Positions 38,836-50,600 of a DNA stretch of 64,000 bases are shown piece after piece. The position numbers were made by a program, and so were the translations under genes. The stretch is from Mesostigma viride (taxonomy: Eukaryota; Streptophyta; Mesostigmatophyceae; Mesostigmatales; Mesostigmataceae): positions 7,217,046-7,281,045 of the forward strand of contig RPFO01000667.1 of NCBI GenBank assembly GCA_009746045.1, written 5' to 3'. The notes beneath the pieces were generated by a model. That model saw nothing but the letters and a program-made list of their open reading frames with translations, had not been told where the DNA came from and did no database searches. Positions within the stretch are counted from its first letter, which is position 1. Each line of letters starts with the position of its first letter.

Positions 38836-39164
38836 TCAGCAGGTGCGCAGCCAACAAGATGCCACCATTTTAAGCACCATTTATTTAGGCAGCCTGCACA
38901 CATAACAAAAAAAAACGTGCCGGCATCCTCACGCCGCGCTATTGTACACAGTGTACAGCAGCAGACTTGCCCAGTTGCCTGGCCCTTGTCACCGGGGAGG
39001 CATGCGCATCATGCCACGTGGCGCCGCATCTTGCCACGTAGCGCCGCGCTATTGGGGGCCAGTAATCAGGGGCCACCGCCGCCGACCTTCGTTTTGCTCG
39101 CCAGCCCCTATATCCAAATAGGGGCCGGCGCGTTCCGCAGCAGTCAGGCCCTGGGACGGGCCCC

Positions 39165-39941
39165 TACACCGTCCGCATTGGAAGTTCTAACTAAATAATT
39201 AGCTTCTGGAAAATGTTCTGGCTGAAAACCATAAAAAAAACAAAAGAAAATTAATTAATTAACTCCGGGGGCTGAGGACTGGACTCAACAAACAAACAAA
39301 CAAAATTAATTAATTAACTCATGTGGGCACGGGGTCGTCGCCCTGTGAGAAAACAAACAAACACTTTATATTATACAAAAGTACAAAAAACCTTCGAAAA
39401 TACCTTGGACAGGCGGGGAACATGAAATATCGTGAAAATCGAAAAAAAACCGCGAGACTCAGGCCGAGCGCGGGGTGAGGCGCGAACCAAGTGAACCGCT
39501 TTTGCATCCAGCAATCCACGCTCTACTGCCTCGGCAGGGCACGTCGGTCGGTACTCAGTAGAGGCTGAGGCCTGAGCGTGTCTACAGATGTACATGTAAG
39601 ATGTACTACTCATGTGCGATACTGGGCCTTGAGCAATTAAATAGGGTATCACTGACCTGAGACCTCCACTGACTATAGCCTGTGGCCGCCGAAAGGGGGG
39701 CCGCCGGGCCGGGTTGGGGACGGCGTGTACCATATCTACCAAACAAACAAAAGAAATTTAATTAAATAAGTACCCAAGTGCCTTGAACGGCTGCAGGACA
39801 AACAAACAAACAAAAGGTTTTAATTAAATAATAAAAACCCGGGACTCTAACTGGCTCCCCAACAAACAATCCAGGGTTATTCGTAATGCAAATACGGCAA
39901 AAATTGACCCATAATAACAAACTTCCAATGCGGACGGTGTA
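39165..39941. repeat. Block bounded by a 22-bp perfect inverted repeat
   Basis: A 22-bp sequence containing CCGTCCGCATTGGAAGTT at 39165-39186 recurs inverted at 39920-39941. Between them lie four units of (AAAC)n followed by TTAATTAA or TTTAATTAAAT (about 39230, 39285, 39742, 39799), each followed by about 40-60 unrelated bases. No coding sequence. Confidence 0.8.
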
Positions 39942-41001
39942 TTACCCAGGAAATTTTGCCTGGAGATGTCACCCCTCCTTGGCCAGCTGAGTACTGATAG
40001 TGTAGGTTTCCCGCCAAAATGGTAAGGTACATGTAGCTTCGATCTTGTAGAATCGTGTGCCGATCGAAGCCCTGGCCAGTCAAGCCACAACAGTTTAGGG
40101 CTTAGGGTTTTAGTACAGTAGGATCCACCGTTCTAGACAGTGTACTTGGGTGACTGACTGACTGGTGTCTGCCTGTCTGGTGAGTTGGCAGGGTTCAGTC
40201 ATGGCTGCCCGCAGCCAACCCAGAGTTGCAAATTTGTGCGTGTCAAGTGTCAACCAAAGGTTGCCAATTGGCGGGTGCATGCCCTTTCGTCCTGGCCATC
40301 ATTTATTCAATATTCATCACGCGCCATTGGGATTCGGGAAATTAAACCACATTTTTGAGTAAATTTACCTTGCATCCCTGATTGTGATGCACATCGAGAA
40401 GACGGCTGGGACAACCCCCTTCACTCTTTGCCTTGGAACTTTTTTGTCGTGTTTTTTTAAGAAAAATGAAATTTAAATTAAACTAGAACCTAATATTTTT
40501 AAAAAATGAAAGGCAGGCCACAGGCACCGGGCCCGTCGCCATTGCTAGTCGCCCCTTATCGTCGTTGCTTGCCTCGTTCGCAGTTGCAGGCTGGGATTTG
40601 ATGCACAAATGCATGACTTTCCACTTCTGAGTTACCAGTTACCAAGTATACCTTGGTGGATGGGAGCTAGTTGGAGTCGAGGGTGGAATTAAAAAAGAAA
40701 ATCCCTACAAGTCTGAAAGGGCGGCCTCTTCGGCGCTTATAGACATGACACTGGTGACAGGCGAGAGCGACAACGGCTTGAGTGCATGGCCGCAGTTAAA
40801 ATTAACAGGATCAGGCATTGTATTGGCAGAAGGTCCGCTGCTTGATTGGTAGTATATTACGGAAACAAATACATTTTTTATGCAGCCCCCTACACATCGC
40901 TGAGGTAGATGAGCGGACCTGTTTCTGGTTTGTGAGGCAACGTAAGCCTCACATGTCTTATACAGCGGACCTTCTCACGGCGCATTTCTTATACGGCGTC
41001 A
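39942..41001. other. Upstream region of H/SAGC gene 2
   Basis: No gene recognised. An ATG at 41002 opens a frame with a hydrophobic stretch (V-C-L-V-L-F-L-L-H-L-L-P-L-P) that runs into the exon-1 remnant and could be a signal peptide. Confidence 0.35.
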
Positions 41002-44000
41002 ATGGCGTGCCCCAGATGGCATTTCATATCGGTTTGCCTTGTCCTCTTCCTTCTCCATCTACTCCCGCTTCCATGTGGCATACTTGGCCCGCAGTATTCC
41101 AGCGCTGAAACGGGGAATCCTGTATTACAATGGATAGACCACATCGCTCGCCGAGTATCATGCATATTGTCTAGCACTATCTGGTCAATGACTCACCGAA
41201 TGAGCGGGGCTGAGAAGGAGCCCTTTTTACGAGAAGATAACTCTGGAGAATGTCAAGATAGCATTTGCACGGAAAGGATTTACTTGGTTCGAAGAGGGGA
41301 CGTACAATCTGGTAAGTAGAATGATGTGGTTATGAATGTTTAGTCACATGGGATGTGCATCGTTATTCAAGCGCTCACACATAACATAACAGTTGTTGTA
41401 TGGCCGGCCTCAAAGTTCCCTATAGCACGCTCCTGCATTGAACTGCAACGGGCTTCCTGCCGCGTATACTTGGGAACTTTAATCCTTTGGGCATAGTGGA
41501 GGCTATCTGCTCCATCTCCTTACAATGGACAAACATATCCGTAATCGCCCATCAACCAAGTTCCATGACCACTTGCTGTGGCATGTTTGTCCTTTAATTG
41601 CAAGTGTTATGAACGCCCTGCAGGTTCGACCTGATCCCAACCGTCCACGAAATGATTAGGGCAATAATGAGGCAATGTCGGTGATAATATTTTCAACCGT
41701 GCTGGCTGCCATTTCCGTTTGTAATGCTTTCATGCTTCTCATTGCCCCATGCTCGCGTCAAATGCCGTCTTTAAAAAAAAAAATTAATTGCCCAATTGTG
41801 ATGCATTGGACCAATTTAGAATCTCTGCCACCTGAGGTAACCCTGCTGTATCAGATGTACTGTTATGAATCGCGGTCGCTGGCTGCACAGATCTTGTGTT
41901 CCGTTGCAGCTGCAGATTAAGGCCCGACTCCTTCCCTGAACCTTCTTCTCTGGCCGAGCCCTTCCTGTATGGCTGAAGGGGTAGACCTCTCGCGAAGCCT
42001 GGGATGCCTGCACCCTTGTTACCTTATCTGAGTTTCTCAACCGCGATAGATGGGCCATCGCCTGCTCGTGGAACTTCTTCGGCGTACACGCTGCAACTTC
42101 AACCAACGCTGCACCTTTTTCTTTTTCCCCCCCCTACTCTCCATGAACAGAACATCTTTGGCGTGCGCTTCAACAGCACGACCGTGGACAAGTTTGATGA
42201 CTACATTTGTGTGGCGTTCAGGGACTCGCGCGGCGTCATGGTGCTGAAGCGCTGGAAGGTGAGGGTTGGTGTTCTTGGGTACAGTGCTATTCTTGGGTAC
42301 ATGGCTCCCACTTCATGGTTGTGATTCTAGGTATCCTCTAGGTGCTGGAAGGTAGAGATCGACTCTGTCAGGTACATCACTGCTGCTTTCATTCTTGTTA
42401 TGAGTATACTCTTGGCGTTAGCTATTATCAAGTGCCTGCCAAGGAACCCGGGTATAGCTAAGAAAACATGCCTATTTGGAGAGGTCGCGGAGCGCTCTTG
42501 AGAACGGCATTATGGTGAAGCCCGTGAAGTCTCCTTTTCTCCTCCTAAGTTCTGTGGGGTACATACTAGACTATAGCGCCATGTTGTGAATCGTGAAAAC
42601 TAGGGATGCCTGGGGATGCTTGGATGAGTCGTCCTCCTGGAGGTAAGGTCTGCAACCTGGTCTCCTGGATACGCCTGGGTGAGTCGTCCTCCTGGAATAT
42701 CAAGCCTGTCTTCCTCAGGGCTATCATGCTATTTGTAGTGATCGCTGTATAGCACCATGTTTGTGGATGCTTGGATGTGAATTCGCATCTGGATGACCGG
42801 ACTAGCAGTCACCGGCTGATATTCAAAATGCAGGTGCAATCAATACTGGCTTTTTTCTGTTTGGCCTGTTGCATGGGTTGCTTGGTTCCAGGGTACCACG
42901 GACCCTGGCCTCCACTACTTGATGAGCCCGCTCGAAGCCAAGGTGGGTGGGTGCCTTGATATACACGAGGGCATAAAGAAAACTATAAATAGGGGTAGAA
43001 CGGTTTAAGTCTGGTTCCTCGCTTGCTTGCTGCAGGTGGGTTTCTGTTTAGGGTTGTCCGTGTTCTTTTGCTTGACCTGTGCAATAGCACGCAGCCTTTG
43101 TTAACAAAACGCCAGCTTGAACACGATGCTTTCGTGCAGTTTAAGACCAAGAAAGGCTGCGTTTGCTGCAGAAGTGATGGCAAGCAAGCAAGCTCAGGAA
43201 ATTCGTATCTGATTATGGTGCCATGCTATCACTTGTATCTCCATCGCCCTAGCCGGCATGAGCGGATGTCAGTTTACAGTCGTCCCACGGGAGGAAGCGC
43301 GTACGGGTTTCAGTAGCCTCGCCTCCCCTCTAAACACGCATCCACTCTTTGGCAGGATTATGTTAGTTTTGGAACGCTTGGCAGCACAGACCGTGACGGT
43401 CATGACTGAGCCTGTGCTATGGCATCACCACCCTGGCCCGCTATGCTTGTTGGCCTGCAGCGTAATTACAACTAACGTGGTATCTGCTAACTTTGCCGAT
43501 ATCAGCAACAGTGCCGTGCTTTGTTAGGTGGGAAACACCGCTTGGCTTGATGATTGCCCCACCCAAGTCTTTATCGCCTGTTTCCGCACCGCCTCGTGCA
43601 GGGTACCGCCATCCTCGTCCCCGGCCAGTACCGTGGTGCATATACCGTGGGGATGCATACAAAGCTGTAAGTTTAACTGCATACCATTCCTTGGCCCTAG
43701 GATAAAGTATTAGATTGTCAAATTTTCCCGTCTAAGAACGTGCGGGTCAAGGATGATGCTTGCTATTTCAATGCTTAGATTGACAACGGCAGGCTCCAGA
43801 GAATCATGAGTAGAGTGGAGCATCCACGTCTTCATTCTTGCTTTGACCCCAATCTCTGCTCCTTTCCCTGCCTGCCGCCTTTCCTTCCTCCTTCCTTGGC
43901 CAGTCCCTGCTTTTTCTTCTCCCCTCAACCACTGTTCTCACCACGGGGGCTGCACGTGCTCTAAAAGAATATTTCCCCGTCTCACCCGTTTTCTCTCCTA

Positions 44001-44092
44001 TATACTCGAAATCGTGAAAATGCTAGATGTTTTCTGGGATATACTTCAGCCGCTTGTGATGTATGCAACCATCGTCATTCTAATATCTTCTC

Positions 44093-44398
44093 ATTTCTTC
44101 TCATGCCTTCTAACATCCTCTAATGTCTTTTAACGTCTTCTAACGCCTTCTAACGCCTTCTAACGCCTTCTAACGCCTTCCAACGTCTTCTAACGCCTTC
44201 TAACCTCTTCTAACCTCTTCTAACGTCTTGTAACGACTTCTGACGCCTTCTAACGCCTTCTAACGCCTTCTAACGTCTTCTAACGCCTTCTAGCGTCTTC
44301 TAACGCCTTCTAACGCCTTCTAATGTGTTCTAACGCCTTCTAACGCCTTCTAACGTCTTCTAACGTCTTCTGATGCCTTCTAACATCTTCTAACGCCT
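44093..44398. repeat. 10-bp minisatellite in intron 4 of H/SAGC gene 2
   Basis: About 30 copies of CTTCTAACGC with variants CTTCTAACGT, CTTCTAACCT, CTTCTGATGC. Pyrimidine-rich on the coding strand. Followed at 44455-44530 by a C-rich stretch. Confidence 0.97.
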
Positions 44399-45130
44399 TA
44401 TCTCTAACGCTAATGCCTTCTATAACAAGATGTCTGGGCACACATCTTACGCCCGCCCGCCTACCCCTCCCCCCACCCACGTTCTCCCCCCCCCCCTTCC
44501 CCCACCCACCCCCACCCCCACCCACCCTGGCACCCACCCGCACATCCACACACGCGCGTGCAGATGCCCACATGACAGACACACTCCCTCCCCTATAACT
44601 TAATCAAGCTTTCTCTCATACAACCAATAAGCCCTGATCATCCCTGCCATCCCAACAGCTACGCGGCGCTGACCCAAACCAGACCCGTCAAGGTGTGGCG
44701 GGACAACAACAGGGATGCGGCATTAGACATGGGCGGCAAGGTGGATTTGGGCAAGTATAAAATCAACATTCATCGGAGCGACCCGTATTGCCAAGCCTAC
44801 GCGGTGGGCAAGCATTCTGCCGGATGCCAGGTACAAATGGCCTTGCGTTCAACAACATGGTCCGCGTTGCTGGTCAACGCATCGTGCGTTTCCTTGCCTG
44901 CGATGTTTGTTTTGAGCTCGCTGGAAGATAGTAGTATCTGAACATTTCCCTCCAGCTCTGGTATTGTCTTCAATGTATACACTTGCATATTCTGTGTTTC
45001 ATTGCTGCAATCCATCACCACTTTCCCGTTTCGCTCTCTGTCCTCTCCTGACCATTTCACTCTCCTGACCAAACTCCTCGTAATTTCTGTTTTGCCAGCT
45101 GTCCTGTTCAAAATGCCCCTTCTTCCCATC

Positions 45131-45246
45131 TAGGCTCATGGGCATGCTCATCTAGGCTCATGGGCATGCTCATCTAGGCTCATGGGCATGCTCATCTAGG
45201 CTAATAATGGGCATGCTCATCTAGGCTAATGGGCATGCTCATAGGC
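45131..45246. repeat. 22-bp tandem repeat in intron 5 of H/SAGC gene 2
   Basis: Five copies of a unit reading ATCTAGGCTCATGGGCATGC plus TC, one with an ATA insertion. A second short array (CCTTCACCYCAA-like, period 12) follows at 45323-45385. Confidence 0.93.
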
Positions 45247-45904
45247 TTCCCTACAACGTGTGCCCAAAGTATTGTATTTCTCTCGCCATGAAACAACGTG
45301 ACTTATCCCACCATGGTCTTCACCTCAACCTTCACCCCAACCTTCACCACATCCTTCACCTCATCCTTCACCCCAACGTTCACAGCATGTGACCTCTAGG
45401 ATTTTGCTGACTCTAACAGCCGTTTTGTGGGTGCCGCCCAGAATTCGCTTTGTGTATGCCCATCGCCTGTTGGTGATGGGTTGCAATCCAAGCTCGCTGT
45501 GTCCCATCTTGCACACCCATTAGGGGTAGCCCGTGGAAGCCATCCAGTATCTTTGCTTTCTCTCATCCAAGCATGTTATCAGGTAGGGGAGGAGGTTTCC
45601 CAGCCAGGATTGTGCTGTCACTGTGGCCCTCGCTATGCATTTTTGCATCCCAGTGATCAGATTGTATGTGAATGACTGCAGTGTGCACCCAGCTTTTCAG
45701 GTCATTATGACCTAGCCTAAGTTTCATGCCTTCCTTGCATGGTTGTCCTGGTGGGACCTGTATCACTGGCGCTACGCACGCCCCACTTTGCAGGTGTTTA
45801 TGCGCGTGCTGGACTTCCAGGAGTTAATGACACTCGTCCATGAGGGGTCCAAGTGGGGCAAGACCTACACATACACACTCCTCACCGAGGCAGATCTAAG
45901 CTAA

Positions 45905-46860
45905 GATGGTTGATGGCTTGACGAATCTGATGGCTTGACGAATTATCTTATTGTGGGAAAAGGCCGACCTGTATGTGTGTACGTTGTTTTGTCGAAGGTG
46001 GGCAGAATTGTCTGGACCACCCAGAATTGTAACCGGCTGTCAGTGGGACAGGCTGAGTCTCATCACATTTGGAGACGCCATGCTGCAAGTTTTGCAGTGT
46101 TCCCCGGGTAGGTATTAGCTAGGATGCTTTCCGCGTGGGAGTACCGGTGTGTTCAAGATCATGCGTGCTATAGATAAAGATAGATAAGCGTAAACGAGAG
46201 GGCCTGTATAGAAGTAGCCCGCACTACTCTTGTTGACACGTCCCATGGTGTGGGGCTTCGGTCTGTCCAGCCTGGCCAGCGTCTTGTCACGTGGGGAGGC
46301 CCGGACAAAGCCAAGCGCAGGAAGGGCAATGCCGGCACATCAGTTCAGCAATCACCTAGATGCAGACATGAAGGGCTCTGGCCTTTCAGTTGTGTGGAAA
46401 AACGGTGCAGCACAGTGTTGCATGGCTAATGCCCCCCCAGGTTGGGAACATGCATTTCACGGCTGCATGGCCGCAACCATGCAGGCAAAGGTCTTGCCTC
46501 CTAGACTAGATTAGGCGGACAGAGAGTTAGATAGTACCGGTAGGATAAATGCTTTCATCACCATCACGAAGGTTAATGCTTCACTAATGGCTACCCAATT
46601 TGGGACCACGTGTATACTACTAGAAGTTTATCTATTTGTATTAATAATTTTGTAGCGATTTTTCTGAAACCCACCCAAGGGGGCATGTCTGAAAAAACAA
46701 AACAACGAAGGGGCATGGTTTCTGTTTACTTTCCTGCATTTACCAAAATTTAGTAAGTGTGCGGTAGGGCAGCCACGTACGTCTCACCCTCCATGGACGC
46801 AATTGTGCCCCCTAGATCATGCTAGCTGGGCAACACTTCTCCATTCAGTATTCCATCTCC
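45905..46860. other. 3' flank of H/SAGC gene 2
   Basis: No gene recognised. A TGTAA occurs at about 46027. Confidence 0.35.
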
Positions 46861-47994
46861 ATTAATTAATTAATTAATTACTAATTGATTAATAGACACG
46901 TGACTGTTCCATCAACTATTCAATCTCCATACGTATGAATTCACATGAAGCAGTCACGGGTTAATTAATTTAATTAATTTATGAATGCTAGGCAATATTA
47001 GAATCTATGTTCACATGATGCAGTTACGTATAAATAAATTAGTGTTTTTTTTTATTTGAACGCGATATATCGCGTTGTAAGCTTTTTTTAGAACGCGTAT
47101 AGCACCTAAGAATTTTTTTTTTCATGGTCATGTATATACTTTCCTGAAAGCCCATAAATCAAAGGATTTTTTGAGCTACTCAGACCTACAAAATGCTAAT
47201 TGATTAGAGAGATACACTGGTTTGAATACAGGGGGGTCTGACCATGACCGCGATTTCTTGACCCTAGGTCACAAGTCATGTGCTTATTCACAAACGGTTC
47301 ATGAAAAAAATCTGGCTTCTTGCACGAGCTATGGGCAACATATGCAGGCTCTGTGAAACAAAACTCAGGCCCATTGGGCCACTGGAGCTATTTTTCATTA
47401 GCATCACAATTACAACGCAGTACAACGCAGTGGGAAAAATGAGAGCCCTTCACAACATGACGCAACGACACGAGCCCCATATTAAACGGGGCCATAGTGA
47501 GCTTGGAGGGTCAAAACGTTGTAGGTGTTGTATAAGTTATACAGCATCAAACATGCATCAAACATCATGATCATGATGTTTGGTCATCCAGTCGACTGGA
47601 TGACCTAATATGACTGAATCAGGCAGCCATAGCCAAAGCATCATCCACTCTCACAACGTGTTGAGCACATGCCTCGTGGGAACGGAGGTGCTGGGTTGTC
47701 ATTCCATAACGCGTGCAATACTGAAAGAAAGAGGCACGTGTAATGCAAGGCTTGGATAGGTTGAGTGATCCATGAGCTTACATGCAGGCAAAGATGACGC
47801 TGGAATGCATGCTAGCAAATGGTGGCAAGATGCTAACAACACATGATTATACACCATGATTATGGGCACCTAGCTGATCTTCTTGCACAATCAACGCAGT
47901 ATAAACCATCAATTACATCCAATCCTCACGATATATGCACGGCTTGACAACGTATACAGCACCTAAATACTGCACAACTGCAACCTGCTATCAA

Positions 47995-48250
47995 AGAGAC
48001 AACCAGCGCAGGCCAGAAATCGGGAGAATCCGGACCATGGTAGCTCGAGCCTGCCGTTATCTTTTCCGCGTTTTCGAGTCGTTCAGGATGATGAAGATGA
48101 ATGGTGATGGAAATGTGTATCCTTGTGCATTGAAATTATGGCTGGCTTACGTGTGGAGCGACTAGATGACCTAGACGGTGGGGCCGGAAACAGCATGCTT
48201 GATCAGGGCGTGTGTTTCTAGCCTAACTGGCCGGGAGTGTCTAGTGGTGA
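47995..48250 (+). repeat. MITE-family copy with the empty retrotransposon target
   Basis: GAGACAACCAGCGCAGGCC...GGGAGAATCCGGACCATGGTAGCTCGAG matches, without a gap, the two sequences that flank the retrotransposon at 23517-23558 and 33018 onward. CGGAC is present once here and twice around the element. Confidence 0.85.
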
Positions 48251-48547
48251 GCACCATTGCTGCGATCGCTCTCCCACCATTTACGAGGAAATACCCGCAA
48301 ATGGAAAACCACTGAAAAGGTCTAGCTAGTCAGTCATCACGTTAGCCATGCCATGATTCCAAACGTCCAAGAACTGCACACGGTGCAAAGGCAAAAAGCC
48401 GGAGGACAGCACTTTCAAATGTGCGGCGGGAACCAAAAGCCCGCGGATGCCAGAAAACATCGTGTTGCGGCAGCGACGCGACGATGTGGACAACGAATCC
48501 AGTGCCAAGCTCGGAACGGCCGCAAAGGAGATCTGGCATCACAGGGT

Positions 48548-49256
48548 TCAGATGTGCGGAGATACTATGCGATCCAGCCGGTCCACGACCTGTTTGTAGA
48601 GCTTGTGCCAAGGGGCAGCACCGAACAGATGTGGGTGACGTTGCAAAAAACATCGGACTTGACGGAGCATAATGGCTCGGTCATAGTCTTTGACCAATAA
48701 ACGCTGCAAGAGTTCAACAAGAGTCGTGATGAAATCAACACGATAAGAACAAAGACGGGAAAAAACGATGTAACTGAGAAAGAACAACACCATATTTTGC
48801 TGTGTGGGAAAGGAGACTGTGAATATCGGGGTAACGAATAAAAGGAATTTGCTGGTATTTAGGATCCTTGCGCTTATCATAGATAGCCGTACGCCAGCCC
48901 TTCTTGTTATGGGTAATGTTAAGATCGAGGTAATTGCAATGAGTATCCTCCGACGTGAGCTTTAATGTGAGGGACGCTTGCGGGTAGATGCCAGGCAGAC
49001 CAGCGGTGATATACAAATGGGTTGCGAAATCAGCTATGGCTGACATGCAAGCAACGTCGAGTAGGATGGCGGTCTTAGAGAGGCTGGGCAGAGGTCGGTA
49101 GAAATAAGTGGAAAACTGGCAGAAACTAGGTAGAAACACGATAAACTTACGCCTGCAAGCACTATTGAGCCGGTGGCAGAGGCAATTCCCAGGAAAATAC
49201 AGCATACCGTAGCAATAGCCACGGTCACGCCTTACGCTATTTGCAGGCACCATCAT
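48548..49256 (-). pseudogene. Reverse-transcriptase C-terminal remnant, possibly Penelope-like
   Basis: On the minus strand: L-T-L-K-L-T, then N-Y-L-D-L-N-I-T, A-I-Y-D-K-R-K-D, F-I-R-Y-P-D-I-H-S and K-Y-G-V-V-L-S-Q-L-H-R-F. This order (L-D-L, I-Y-x-K-R, Y-P, and Q-x-x-R-F) recalls the thumb side of Penelope-like and related reverse transcriptases. After a frame change at about 48745, D-F-I-T-T-L-V-E-L-L-Q-R-L-L and V-R-C-F-L-Q-R-H-P continue it. The catalytic palm is missing, so it is a dead fragment. Class assignment is from memory. Confidence 0.55.
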
Positions 49257-50040
49257 GCCCGGAGCTACCCAATAAAAGTCTGCACAAATCTCGGTTTAGC
49301 CGAGAGTCCGGGCGTTCGGAATGAATAAACATGTGTTAAAAAGTCGAAACACCATGGAAATACCAAGCATGGTGCCGCAGCAGACCCGAGTCTTGACGTA
49401 ATTATATGTATGCCGGATCAGAATATGTATGCCGGTTTCCAGGGTTTCCGCATGAAAGTTGGGTGAGAAACTGGAAAAAACTACGTTTCCTTTGCCCCAG
49501 TACCTCAACAAACTCGTAGAAACCAAATTATCAACCTTTGAACGCATCATCATGGTCGTGCTATACCCAACAGCCACTGAAATTCGCGCAAAAACTGGCG
49601 AGATCTACCTGCCGCCATCGCCGTCGTCTTCACCTTCGTCCCGCGAAAATGCCTGATTTCAGTGGTACATATTTGTTTGCAGCTGTCACAAAAAAAATAC
49701 AAAAAATACCAGGATTTTTTCTTGGATTCTATGAGATGTTTCTGACCTATGTTGAAAGTTTCAGACCAAAAATCGCATGTTTAATAGGTTTGCCACGTGT
49801 CAGATTACAACGCGATACATCGCGTTCTAACCCTACAACGCGATGTATCGCGTTGTAAAAAAACACGGGTTAATTAATAAGGATCACTTAGATCAGTTTA
49901 GGCTCCTTCACATCAATCCGAGCGCGATCCCCGTACGGGGTTGAAAGTTCCTTTACTCTGTATTGGCACCCACGTTACGCAGTCACTTGCTTATTAATTA
50001 ATTAATTAATTAATTAATTAATTAATTAATTAATTAATCC

Positions 50041-50600
50041 CCAATGAACGGGACTGTGTGTAATTTAAAAATTAATGGAATGTGAGGATCAGTTGACCAC
50101 GCTACAACGTGATGCTGTGCGCAGCAAACAATGGATTTGTAGTTTCATAGTATCGACATGCAATTAGAAGTTAATTTCATTACCTCGTTTTCATTACCTC
50201 ATTTCTATGAGACAACCAAAATTATGACACGGGGGTTACGTAAGTTGGAGAAATGCCAAGTGTTTCATTAAGTCCTAAGTGCGTGGCAGAAATATTGGAC
50301 ACATATGCATTTACTGTACATGCCTCGTCTCATAAAACAATGTGAAGCGATTCGGGCCCCTTCCCACTTAATCCTAAATTAATTGGTGCATGCCCCCATT
50401 CGGGGGTTAAGAAGTATTCTGTAAGACAAAGTTCTTCCTAAACTTCAGTCATAAATAGACTAACCTCATACTACTATGTCTACCCAAAACGCCTCCGAGA
50501 ATCCAAGAAACCCATAGAACCACGGTGTGGGCATCGCAAAGTTGCCCCATGCAGGCACCATGGTGGTGGCAATGAAATCCAGGCACCAAGCTACACTGCC
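50041..50600. other. 3' flank of the CDCA7-like gene
   Basis: No gene recognised; AT-rich, without arrays. Confidence 0.35.

Larger units (their letters stand above)
41110..45904 (+). pseudogene. H...SAGC-motif protein, second copy, 5' end broken
   Basis: Exons 41110-41311 (remnant), 42151-42258, 42892-42942, 43602-43666, 44659-44830, 45794-45904. Exons 2-6 have exactly the lengths and phases of gene 1 (108, 51, 65, 172, 111 nt), and I count 133 of 168 residues identical. Exon 1 has ACG where gene 1 has ATG and a four-base net insertion at about 41222, which throws the frame out; no in-frame ATG follows before the donor. The H-R-S-D-P and S-A-G-C motifs remain, but E-T-G-V-F-G-I-N has become D-L-G-K-Y-K-I-N. 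The splice signals of the later introns are intact, so either decay is recent or another first exon is used. Confidence 0.8.
46861..50040. other. AT-rich block between TTAATTAA tracts, with palindromes
   Basis: TTAATTAA runs at 46861-46881 and 49990-50038 frame the block. Inside are three related palindromes: 47059-47076 (AACGCGATATATCGCGTT, perfect), 49809-49826 and 49836-49857 (same core with AC or GT in the centre). It also holds a MITE relative (47995-48250) and a reverse-transcriptase remnant (48548-49256). Copies of the CACGTGAC/CAGTCACG motif lie at 46900, 46950, 47015 and 49970. Confidence 0.6.
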
